A program made the translations under genes and the position numbers. DNA of 36,118 nucleotides from Clostridium sp. CCUG 7971 (lineage in GTDB: Bacteria > Bacillota > Clostridia > Peptostreptococcales > Peptostreptococcaceae), in assembly GCF_017590215.1 (NCBI RefSeq), contig NZ_JAFFPK010000057.1, positions 1-36,118 on the forward strand, read 5' to 3'. Under the pieces are notes generated by a model that was not told the origin of the DNA, made no database searches, and saw nothing but the letters and a program-made list of their open reading frames with translations. Shown in pieces: positions 16,200-23,264 of this stretch; positions within the stretch are counted from its first letter, which is position 1; every line of letters starts with the position of its first letter.

Positions 16200-17370
16200 A
16201 GATTATTCTCAATTAGCACTTAAGATGCATGAAGAAAATAAAGGTAAAATTAGTGTAGAAAGTAAAGTCAAAATAGAAACTAGAGATGATTTATCTACAG
16301 CGTATACTCCAGGTGTAGCTGAGCCTTGTAGAGAAATACATAAAGATATAGATAATGTATATAAATATACATCAAAAGGAAATACTGTTGCAGTAGTAAG
16401 TGATGGAAGTGCAGTGCTTGGACTTGGAGATATAGGAGCGCATGCATCTATTCCAGTTATGGAAGGAAAGGCAATATTATTTAAGGAATTTGCAGATGTT
16501 GATGCATTTCCAATATGTTTAAAAACTAATGATGTAGATGAAATAGTAAATACTGTAAAATTATTAGAACCTGTATTTGGAGGAGTAAATCTAGAAGATA
16601 TAAGCTCTCCAAGATGTTTTGAAATAGAAAATATATTAAAAAAAGAATTAGATATACCAGTATTTCATGATGATCAACATGGTACAGCAATAGTTGTAGC
16701 AGCGGCTGTAATTAACTATGTTAAATTATCATCTAAAAAAATTGAAGATTTAGAAGTAGTAATAAACGGTCCAGGTGCTGCAGGGATTGCAATAGGAAAG
16801 ATATTACTAAGTATGAATGTAAAGAACGTAATATTTTGCAATAAACAAGGTGCACTTGAAGAAAGTATGGATGACTTAAACTGGGCACAAAGAGAAATGC
16901 TAGATAAAACTAATATAAATAATGAAAAGGGATCTTTAAGAGAAGTAATAGAAGGGAAAGATATTTTCATTGGAGTTTCAGGGCCAAATATGCTAAATAA
17001 AGAAATGGTAGAAACTATGAATGATAAATCAATGGTATTGGCAATGGCAAACCCAATTCCTGAGATAATGCCAGATGAAGCTAAACTAGGAGGAGCATTA
17101 GTAGTTGGAACAGGACGTTCAGATTTTCCAAACCAAGTTAACAATGTATTAGCATTCCCTGGAATATTTAGAGGGGCATTAGATGTTAGAGCTAAAGAGA
17201 TAAATGAAGAAATGAAAATAGCAGCAGCTTATGCTATTGCAAATACTATATCTGATGAAGAAATTTCAATAGATTATATTTTACCAGATGCATTTAATAA
17301 AAATGTAGCTAAAAATGTTTCAGATGCAGTTAAAAAAGCAGCTATTGATACTAAAGTAAATAAAATATAA
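16186..17370 (+). CDS. Malic enzyme (oxaloacetate-decarboxylating malate dehydrogenase)
   Basis: A 394-residue cytoplasmic enzyme that converts malate to pyruvate and CO2 while reducing NAD(P). It has the short bacterial form, with the N-terminal malic domain (TAYTPGVAEPCREI, MEGKAILFKEFADVDAFPI, NLEDISSPRCFEIE, HDDQHGTAIV) followed by a Rossmann domain (INGPGAAGIAIGK). ATG 16186 was preferred over ATG 16165 because AGGGAGA lies 9 bases upstream and the protein then starts in the usual place. Together with the fumarase subunits it makes a fumarate-malate-pyruvate route. The cofactor preference cannot be settled by eye. Confidence 0.93.
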   Translation: MKNNKDYSQLALKMHEENKGKISVESKVKIETRDDLSTAYTPGVAEPCREIHKDIDNVYKYTSKGNTVAVVSDGSAVLGLGDIGAHASIPVMEGKAILFKEFADVDAFPICLKTNDVDEIVNTVKLLEPVFGGVNLEDISSPRCFEIENILKKELDIPVFHDDQHGTAIVVAAAVINYVKLSSKKIEDLEVVINGPGAAGIAIGKILLSMNVKNVIFCNKQGALEESMDDLNWAQREMLDKTNINNEKGSLREVIEGKDIFIGVSGPNMLNKEMVETMNDKSMVLAMANPIPEIMPDEAKLGGALVVGTGRSDFPNQVNNVLAFPGIFRGALDVRAKEINEEMKIAAAYAIANTISDEEISIDYILPDAFNKNVAKNVSDAVKKAAIDTKVNKI

Positions 17371-17377
17371 ATAAAAT

Positions 17378-17412
17378 AAGGCTAGTAAATTTAATATAAT
17401 TTTACTAGCCTT
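17378..17412 (+). terminator. Hairpin terminator after the malic enzyme gene
   Basis: AAGGCTAGTAAA (17378-17389) pairs with TTTACTAGCCTT (17401-17412) around an 11-base loop. The trailing T-run is short (TTTAAATTT), so termination may be partial. Confidence 0.75.
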
Positions 17413-17567
17413 TAAATTTACATAAAATTATAATATACTTTTATTATTAGAATTTTATGCATTAAAGGATTAATGCTTATATTTGATATAAATATGTAGA
17501 AATTCGTAATATGAATTTTTGTAGAGATAAAATATAGAAAATAAAAATGAGAGAGGAATATAGTGAA

Positions 17568-18272
17568 ATGAAGGAACCTATTTATAAAAATATTGAAAAT
17601 TATGTAATGAACTTAATTGAAAGTGGTCAATTACAAGAAGGTGATTTAATACCTTCTGAAAAACAATTAACAGAAAAATTTAATGTAACTAGAATGACTG
17701 TAAGATCAGCTCTTAATAATTTAGTTAACGGTGGATACATAGCAAGAAGAAGAGGAATCGGTAGTATAGTACTAGGAAATAATATATATGACAATATATC
17801 TACGATAAGTGGATTTACAAGAGAGATGGAGAGTAAAGGATATAAAGTTTCTAATATAGTACTGGATCTTAATATTGTTCAAGCTGATGAAACACTTAAA
17901 GAAAAATTAAATTTAGAAGAAAATGATAATGTATGGGAAATTAAAAGAGTAAGAATTGCTGATGATGAAAGAGTTTCATATATGGTTACTTATATGCCTG
18001 TAAAGTTATTTCCAAATTTAAGCAAAGAACATTGTAATGGATCTTTATACAATTATGTAGAAGCAGATTGTGGATATAAAATAGCTATGTCTGAAAGAGA
18101 AGTAACTGCTGTTATGTCTGAATTAGAAATAGAAGAAGCTTTAGAATTAGATGGTCCTCAAGCTTTATTATATATAGCTCAGGTATGCAAATTACAAAAC
18201 AGTGAAGCATTTGAATATTCTCATACATATCATCATGGATATACATTAACATTAAATGCAGTTCCAAAATAA
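17568..18272 (+). CDS. GntR-family (HutC/UTRA) transcriptional regulator, probable PTS operon repressor
   Basis: A 234-residue regulator with an N-terminal winged helix (about 1-70: SEKQLTEKFNVTRMTVRSAL and a wing at RRRGIGS) and a C-terminal UTRA ligand-sensing domain (about 90-230). ATG 17568 has GAGAGGAA about 10 bases upstream; the in-frame ATG 17547 lacks such a site. It stands directly before a beta-glucoside PTS operon, whose promoter holds a 16-bp perfect palindrome, so it most likely represses that operon and responds to a phosphorylated sugar. The effector is inferred from neighbours only. Confidence 0.88.
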   Translation: MKEPIYKNIENYVMNLIESGQLQEGDLIPSEKQLTEKFNVTRMTVRSALNNLVNGGYIARRRGIGSIVLGNNIYDNISTISGFTREMESKGYKVSNIVLDLNIVQADETLKEKLNLEENDNVWEIKRVRIADDERVSYMVTYMPVKLFPNLSKEHCNGSLYNYVEADCGYKIAMSEREVTAVMSELEIEEALELDGPQALLYIAQVCKLQNSEAFEYSHTYHHGYTLTLNAVPK

Positions 18273-18332
18273 ATAGAAAATATTACTAATTTACTCTGCC
18301 TTTTCAAAAAATATTAAAAATTAAAAAAATAC

Positions 18333-18361
18333 TTGAAATGTATATACATTTAAAATACAAT
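18333..18361 (+). promoter_or_regulatory. Promoter of the PTS operon
   Basis: TTGAAA (18333-18338), exactly 17 bases, TACAAT (18356-18361). Both boxes match sigma-A consensus at five of six positions. The spacer is almost filled by the palindromic operator. The leader to ATG 18436 is about 68 bases. Confidence 0.8.
18336..18351. promoter_or_regulatory. Probable GntR operator AAATGTATATACATTT
   Basis: A perfect 16-bp palindrome between the -35 and -10 boxes of the PTS promoter, overlapping the -35. The GTATATAC core is typical of HutC-type GntR operators. The GntR gene ending 60 bases upstream is the obvious binder. Confidence 0.65.
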
Positions 18362-18382
18362 TATATACAAAGGGGTAGGAAA

Positions 18383-18400
18383 ATGTTATCTAATCCCTAA
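18383..18400 (+). CDS. Possible leader mini-ORF MLSNP
   Basis: ATG TTA TCT AAT CCC TAA lies within the PTS leader, 35 bases before the EIIC start. AGGGGTAGGA stands directly before it with the right spacing from AGGGG. At five codons it may simply be chance, or it may load ribosomes on the leader. Confidence 0.2.
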   Translation: MLSNP

Positions 18401-18435
18401 AACATAAAATAAGATGAGGGAAGGCAGGTATAGTA

Positions 18436-19755
18436 ATGGAAAAGATAATGGCTTTTATGGAAAAATACTTAGTACCAGTAGCCGCAAAAATAGGATCACA
18501 AAGACATCTAGTAGCAGTAAGAGATGGATTTGTTACAATGATACCTATAACAATGGCTGGTGCATTTGCAACGCTTATTAACAACTTACCAATTCAAGCA
18601 TACAAAAATATGATGGCTAGTATATTTGGTGAAGGATGGACTACACTAGGGGGAAATATATGGTGGGCATCAATTGCCACAATGGCATTATTCTTAGCAG
18701 TTTCAGTAGCATATTTCTTAGCAAAATCATATAACGAAAATGAATTACAAGCGGGACTTATATCTTTAAGTTCATTCTTATTATTAGCTCCTCAAGTAGC
18801 TAAAGTAGTGGATGAAGCTGGAGCAGTTGTAGCTGAAGGATGGGGATTTATTCCTAAGGGATATATATCAACTGATGCATTGTTTACAGCGATTATAGTA
18901 GCAATAATAGCAACTGAATTATATGTTAAACTATCAAAAGTATCATGGTTAACAATTAAAATGCCTGATAGTGTACCACCTGCAGTTTCAAGATCATTTG
19001 CTAAACTGTTACCAGGGGTATTAACATTATTCATAATGGGTATTATAGGAATCTTTATAAATAAATTATCAGGTGGATTGTATCTTAACGATTTATTATC
19101 AAAATATTTAGCGATGCCTTTAGCAGGTGTAGCTGATTCATTTATAGGAACAATAGTGGTAGCATTATTTGTTCACGTTCTTTGGATATTTGGTCTACAT
19201 GGTGCAAATATAGCTTTACCAGTTGTTGAACCAATACTAATGCAATTAGGTGGACAAAACGAAGCTTTAGCAGCAGCTGGAGCAACTACAGGATACAATG
19301 TATTTGCAGGAGCATTCCTTGATGCATTCGTATACTTAGGAGGATCAGGCATGATACTTGGCCTAGTAATAGCATTATTAATAGCAGGTAGAAGACGTAA
19401 AGAAATGATAGCTTTAGGTGGGCCGCCATCATTATTCAATATAAGTGAGCCTATGATATTTGGTTTACCAATAGTATTAAACCCAATGTATGCGATACCA
19501 TTTGTACTAGCTCCAGTTATATGTGCAGCACTTTCGTACTTTGCAATATCATCAGGAATAGTTCATCCAGTAATAATGTCTAAAATACCATGGGTTACAC
19601 CACCAATATTTGGAGGATTAATGGCTACAGGGCACTGGACAGGTGGAGTTTTAGCAGCGGTTAACTTATTAATATCTATAGGTATTTATTTACCATTTGT
19701 TGCAGCAGAAGAAAGAATGACGAAGAGAAAGCTAGATAGACAAAGTGTAAACTAA
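18436..19755 (+). CDS. PTS EIIC, cellobiose/beta-glucoside (Lac family)
   Basis: A 439-residue sugar-translocating membrane subunit with about ten hydrophobic segments. It shows the Lac-family EIIC marks: SQRHLVAVRDGFVTMIPIT at the N-terminus, WIFGLHGAN in the middle and FNISEPMIFGLPIVLNP, whose Glu is part of the sugar site in ChbC-like proteins. The next two genes encode a GH4 6-phospho-beta-glucosidase and a Lac-family EIIA, which points to cellobiose, chitobiose or another beta-glucoside. No EIIB gene is present in the operon, so the phosphate relay needs a partner from elsewhere. GGGAAGGCAGG precedes the ATG. Confidence 0.92.
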   Translation: MEKIMAFMEKYLVPVAAKIGSQRHLVAVRDGFVTMIPITMAGAFATLINNLPIQAYKNMMASIFGEGWTTLGGNIWWASIATMALFLAVSVAYFLAKSYNENELQAGLISLSSFLLLAPQVAKVVDEAGAVVAEGWGFIPKGYISTDALFTAIIVAIIATELYVKLSKVSWLTIKMPDSVPPAVSRSFAKLLPGVLTLFIMGIIGIFINKLSGGLYLNDLLSKYLAMPLAGVADSFIGTIVVALFVHVLWIFGLHGANIALPVVEPILMQLGGQNEALAAAGATTGYNVFAGAFLDAFVYLGGSGMILGLVIALLIAGRRRKEMIALGGPPSLFNISEPMIFGLPIVLNPMYAIPFVLAPVICAALSYFAISSGIVHPVIMSKIPWVTPPIFGGLMATGHWTGGVLAAVNLLISIGIYLPFVAAEERMTKRKLDRQSVN

Positions 19756-19783
19756 TAATCTATAGATAAGGTGGTAGACATTA

Positions 19784-21094
19784 ATGAAAAAAAGACTAAA
19801 AATAGTAACTATAGGCGGTGGGTCTAGTTACACACCGGAACTTATAGAAGGATTTATAAAAAGATATGAAGAACTTCCATTAAGTGAAATTTGGTTAGTG
19901 GATATAAAAGAAGGAAAAGAAAAGCTTGATATAGTTGGAAATCTTGCAAAGAGAATGATAAAAAAAGCAGGATTAGATATAGATGTACATTTAACTTTAG
20001 ACAGAAGAGAAGCTTTAAAGGGAGCTGACTTTGTAACAACTCAGTTAAGAGTTGGATTATTAGATGCTAGAATAAAGGATGAAAGTATTCCTTTATCTCA
20101 TGGAATAATAGGTCAGGAAACTAATGGAGCTGGAGGTCTTTTCAAAGCTTTAAGAACTGTACCTGTAGTATTAGATATAATTAAAGATATTCAAGAGTTA
20201 TGCCCAAATGCATGGCTTATAAACTTTACAAATCCAACTGGTATAATAACTGAAGCTGTATTTAGATACACTGATTTCAAAAACTATATAGGATTATGTA
20301 ATGTACCTATAGGAATGAGAAATGGTATAGCAAAAGAATTTGAAGTAGATAATGAGAGAATTCATATGGATTTTGCTGGGCTTAATCATATGGTTTACGG
20401 TCTAAATGTATCTTTAGATGGAGTAGATGTAACAGGGGAAGCTATAGAAAAGTTTACAAATTCTAAAATATCTATGCAAAATATAAAAGCTATAGATTTT
20501 AACGCTGAATTTGTTAAAGCTTTAGGAGTAATACCTTGTCCTTACCATAGATACTACTATAAGTCTAAGGAAATGTTGGAAGAAGAACTTCATGAATTTT
20601 CTAAGGGGAAAGCTAGAGGTCAGGTAGTTAAAGAATTAGAAGAACAATTATTTGAATTATATAAAGATGAAAATTTAGATGTAAAACCTCCTCAGCTAGA
20701 AAAAAGAGGTGGAGCATACTATAGTGATGCAGCTTGCAACTTAATAAGTTCTATATATAATGACAAAGGTGATATACAAGTAGTTAATACTTTAAATAAT
20801 GGAGCTATAAGAGACTTTAAAGACGATCAAAGTGTAGAAGTAAGTAGCATTATTACTAAAAATGGTCCAAAGCCTTTAGCAATAGGGTACTTACCTGAAG
20901 CGGTTCATGGATTAGTTAGTGAAATAAAATCATTTGAATTATTAGCAGCAAAAGCTGCTGTATATGGAGATTATAATACAGCACTTCTTGCACTTTCTAT
21001 AAATCCATTAATACCATCTGATGATACTGCTAAGGTATTATTAGACGAAATGTTAGAAGCGCATAAAGAATATTTACCACAGTTTAATAGATAA
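19784..21094 (+). CDS. GH4 family 6-phospho-beta-glucosidase
   Basis: A 436-residue NAD- and metal-dependent glycosidase of family 4 (LicH/CelF-like), cytoplasmic. It has the N-terminal NAD site VTIGGGSSYTPEL, then QLRVGLLDARIKDE, GQETNGAGG and NFTNPTGIITEA. Cys in GLCNVPIGM and His in GLNHMV are the expected Mn ligands. The enzyme would split the phosphorylated disaccharide delivered by the PTS into glucose-6-phosphate and a sugar. ATAAGGTGGT stands before the ATG, 28 bases after EIIC. The alternative, a 6-phospho-alpha-glucosidase, is less likely because the PTS is of the cellobiose type. Confidence 0.92.
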   Translation: MKKRLKIVTIGGGSSYTPELIEGFIKRYEELPLSEIWLVDIKEGKEKLDIVGNLAKRMIKKAGLDIDVHLTLDRREALKGADFVTTQLRVGLLDARIKDESIPLSHGIIGQETNGAGGLFKALRTVPVVLDIIKDIQELCPNAWLINFTNPTGIITEAVFRYTDFKNYIGLCNVPIGMRNGIAKEFEVDNERIHMDFAGLNHMVYGLNVSLDGVDVTGEAIEKFTNSKISMQNIKAIDFNAEFVKALGVIPCPYHRYYYKSKEMLEEELHEFSKGKARGQVVKELEEQLFELYKDENLDVKPPQLEKRGGAYYSDAACNLISSIYNDKGDIQVVNTLNNGAIRDFKDDQSVEVSSIITKNGPKPLAIGYLPEAVHGLVSEIKSFELLAAKAAVYGDYNTALLALSINPLIPSDDTAKVLLDEMLEAHKEYLPQFNR

Positions 21095-21113
21095 CATAAG
21101 GAGGAAATTTATA

Positions 21114-21428
21114 ATGGATGAAAAAATAATTGAAATATCATTTAATATTATAGCTCATGCAGGAGATGCTAAAGGATTAGCTTTTGAAGCTATAAGGGAA
21201 GCTAAAGCTGGAAATATAGAAGCAGCTAGAGAAAATATAGCTAAGTCTAAAGAAGGTATGGTTGTAGCTCATAGATTCCAAACTGAATTAATACAAAATG
21301 AAGCAAGTGGGAATAAAACAGAGATGAGTGTTATATTAGTTCATGCACAAGACCATCTTATGAATGCTATGAATTTCCAACAATTAGCTGAAGAGTTCAT
21401 AGATTTATATGAAAGAATAGAAAAGTAA
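21114..21428 (+). CDS. PTS EIIA, lactose/cellobiose family
   Basis: A 104-residue all-helical phosphocarrier. His77 in VLVHAQDHLM is the expected phosphorylated residue, with Asp80 as the buried metal ligand and His81 nearby. It passes phosphate from HPr to an EIIB subunit, which is missing from this operon. Length and the GLAFEAIREAKAG start region fit LacF/ChbA proteins. AAGGAGG lies about 9 bases before the ATG. It ends the operon, and a terminator follows. Confidence 0.94.
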   Translation: MDEKIIEISFNIIAHAGDAKGLAFEAIREAKAGNIEAARENIAKSKEGMVVAHRFQTELIQNEASGNKTEMSVILVHAQDHLMNAMNFQQLAEEFIDLYERIEK

Positions 21429-21433
21429 TATAT

Positions 21434-21463
21434 AAAAGACTAGTCATTAGACTAGTCTTTTTT
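21434..21463. terminator. Terminator between convergent operons
   Basis: AAAAGACTAGTC (21434-21445) pairs with GACTAGTCTTTT (21450-21461), followed by more T residues. It lies between the PTS operon and the oppositely oriented cvfB-like gene, with A and T runs on both sides, so it probably serves both. Confidence 0.9.
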
Positions 21464-21510
21464 GAGCCACTGTGCTGGAGAATTATTTTGAGTCACGTGT
21501 GGACGAATTA
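21460..21510. repeat. Tandem imperfect 26/25-base direct repeat
   Basis: Copy A (21460-21485) and copy B (21486-21510) are directly adjacent. Both begin TTTTGAG(C/T)CAC and end GAATTA, differing mainly in the middle (TGTGCTGGA versus GTGTGGAC). The GC content is clearly higher than in the surrounding sequence. Copy B includes the stop codon of the cvfB-like gene on the minus strand, and copy A starts in the T-run of the terminator. Confidence 0.7.
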
Positions 21511-22347
21511 TTTTATAGAAGTTCCATTTTCATCTTGAGCTATTAATCCTTTTTTCATTAAAACACCAAGGGCACGCTTGAAGTTCTTTTTACTGCTATT
21601 AAACACAGTAGATATTTCTTCTGGTGTTGATTTATCGTTAAATTTCATATGACCATCAGCACCTTCTAAATAACTCATGATTGAGCTTTCTAAAGAATCT
21701 AGTTCATCTTTTCTATTGCTTCTTGGAGTAAGTCCTAATTTACCATCTTCATATACTTTTATAACGTTTAAGCTTAATTCATCACCTATTTTTAATTCAG
21801 TGAAGTATTCGTTATGAAGTATAACACCTGCATATTTGTTATCTACACAAATCATAGCAGAGTTATTAGTTTGGAATCCGTAAACTACACCAGTTACATT
21901 ATCACCTATATTGTATTCGTGGTCTGTTGTAAGATGCTCATTTATATCAGTAGTAGCAGCTAATCTTTCTGACTTATCTAAGTATATGTAGAATGGATAT
22001 CTACTGCCTTTTTCAAGTTCATAAGTCTTAGAACTGAAAGGTACTAATATGTCTTTTTGAAGACCTATATCTATGAAACTACCTATTTTAGTATGAGCAA
22101 CTACTTTAAGATAAGCTACTTCATTTACTTTAGCTTTAGGCGCGATTAAAGTTGCAGAAGGTCTACCTTCAGAATCTTTATATATGAAAGCATTAACTTC
22201 TTGACCAACTTCAATTTTATTTTTACCTAATAATCTATTATGAAGTAATACATCATCTTTAGTATTTCCAGTTTTAGCGTCTAAAAAATATCCGAAGTCA
22301 GTTTTTCTTTTTACTTCAAGGGTATTAAAATCACCTATTTTTATCAA
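21508..22347 (-). CDS. cvfB: CvfB-like S1 RNA-binding protein
   Basis: A 279-residue protein of the CvfB/YitL family: several S1-like OB-fold domains (about 1-65, 70-130, 145-215) followed by a C-terminal winged helix (about 220-279, STPEEISTVFNSSKKNFKRA). Family members bind RNA, and the Staphylococcus protein influences virulence gene expression. Typical stretches are GYFLDAKTGNTKDDVLLHNR and GVVYGFQTNNSAMICVDNKYAGVI. The start is TTG at 22347, with AAGGAGATG about 9 bases upstream on the minus strand. It is the only gene on this strand, divergent from nagR. Confidence 0.9.
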   Translation of the reverse strand: MIKIGDFNTLEVKRKTDFGYFLDAKTGNTKDDVLLHNRLLGKNKIEVGQEVNAFIYKDSEGRPSATLIAPKAKVNEVAYLKVVAHTKIGSFIDIGLQKDILVPFSSKTYELEKGSRYPFYIYLDKSERLAATTDINEHLTTDHEYNIGDNVTGVVYGFQTNNSAMICVDNKYAGVILHNEYFTELKIGDELSLNVIKVYEDGKLGLTPRSNRKDELDSLESSIMSYLEGADGHMKFNDKSTPEEISTVFNSSKKNFKRALGVLMKKGLIAQDENGTSIK

Positions 22348-22417
22348 TTTATATCATCTCCTTAGTTCTTATTATTACTTAGTTATAATTTAATATAATA
22401 CCATATATAAGAAATAT

Positions 22418-22423
22418 ATTATA
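22418..22423 (-). promoter_or_regulatory. Possible -10 box of the cvfB-like gene
   Basis: On the minus strand TATAAT is preceded by GTG and, 19 bases further up, by TTGAAT. The leader would be about 65 bases. Spacing is not ideal, so confidence is low. Confidence 0.3.
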
Positions 22424-22456
22424 CACAAAAATTTTGTTAAGAATTCAAGGAAACTA

Positions 22457-22486
22457 TTGATAAAAATAGATAAAATAATGTATAAT
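22457..22486 (+). promoter_or_regulatory. Promoter of the nag operon
   Basis: TTGATA (22457-22462), 18 bases, TATAAT (22481-22486). The -10 box shares its last four bases with the palindromic operator, so bound repressor would block the promoter directly. Confidence 0.75.
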
Positions 22487-22502
22487 TGGTATATACCAAT
22501 TA
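22483..22502. promoter_or_regulatory. NagR/YvoA-type dre operator
   Basis: TAATTGGTATATACCAATTA is a perfect 20-bp palindrome containing the ATTGGT-ATAT-ACCAAT form known for NagR/DasR-family operators. It overlaps the -10 box and the expected start of transcription, 18 bases before the nagR ATG, indicating autorepression of nagRAB. Confidence 0.88.
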
Positions 22503-22520
22503 TACAGAGGTAATGAACAA

Positions 22521-23255
22521 ATGGATAAAATAAATAAAAATAGTACAGTACCGATACATACTCAACTTAGTTCTATAATAAGAAAGATGATAGAAGAAGG
22601 AGAACTAAAAGAAGGAGATTCTATAATTCCAGAGAGAGAACTATGTAGCATGCAAGATGTTAGTAGAATGACAGTAAATAAAGCAATATCTACATTAGTT
22701 TCAGAAGGATTACTTTATAGAGTTCAAGGTAAGGGTACATTTGTAGCAAAAAATAAAAAGAAATATCAATTCTCAAATATAAGAGGATTTACAGATGTAA
22801 TGAAAGAAAAGGGAATAGATATAAGGACTGATATACTTTCTTTTGAAATGGAAATTCCTAGTGAATTAATGAAAAGGAAATTAGGAATAAGTGATGATAA
22901 GACCAATATATATAAAATTGTTAGATTAAGATATACAGATGGAGAACCATTTGCTATAGAAACAGTGTATTTATCAGAAGCTTCGTGCAAAGGTTTTACT
23001 AAGGGTATGATTGATAACAATTCATTATATAAAATATTAAATGAAACATATAATCATAAAATTACAAAAGCAAACCAAAGTATAGAACCAATAGTTTTAT
23101 CAAAAGAAGAAAGTAGGCTTTTAGAAGCTGAAGAAGGTTCATTAGCACTTAAGATACAAAGAAATTCATACGACATAAACAAAGAACCTATAGAATATAC
23201 TATTTCAGTATTTAGAAGTGACAAGTTCCAATATGAATTAATATTAAGTGAGTAG
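22521..23255 (+). CDS. nagR: GntR-family N-acetylglucosamine regulator NagR
   Basis: A 244-residue HutC-type GntR regulator with an N-terminal winged helix (about 8-78, with PERELCSMQDVSRMTVNKAI and the wing GKGTFVA) and a C-terminal UTRA domain (about 95-240). Its place directly before nagA and nagB, and the classical dre palindrome in its own promoter, identify it as the NagR/YvoA repressor, released by amino-sugar phosphates in characterised relatives. GAGGTAA stands before the ATG. It overlaps the nagA ribosome binding site. Confidence 0.9.
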   Translation: MDKINKNSTVPIHTQLSSIIRKMIEEGELKEGDSIIPERELCSMQDVSRMTVNKAISTLVSEGLLYRVQGKGTFVAKNKKKYQFSNIRGFTDVMKEKGIDIRTDILSFEMEIPSELMKRKLGISDDKTNIYKIVRLRYTDGEPFAIETVYLSEASCKGFTKGMIDNNSLYKILNETYNHKITKANQSIEPIVLSKEESRLLEAEEGSLALKIQRNSYDINKEPIEYTISVFRSDKFQYELILSE

Positions 23256-23264
23256 GTGATTGAT

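Noticed and set aside
18362-18435. A LicT/BglG-type antiterminator (RAT) site in the PTS leader
   Set aside because: No RAT-like sequence or overlapping terminator is present, and the adjacent regulator is GntR type, not an antiterminator.
21470-21480. CCACTGTGCTGG within the tandem repeat resembles a BstXI polylinker sequence of cloning vectors
   Set aside because: The flanks are AT-rich and native, and the second, diverged copy is not what a cloning artefact would give. The 12-base likeness is probably chance.
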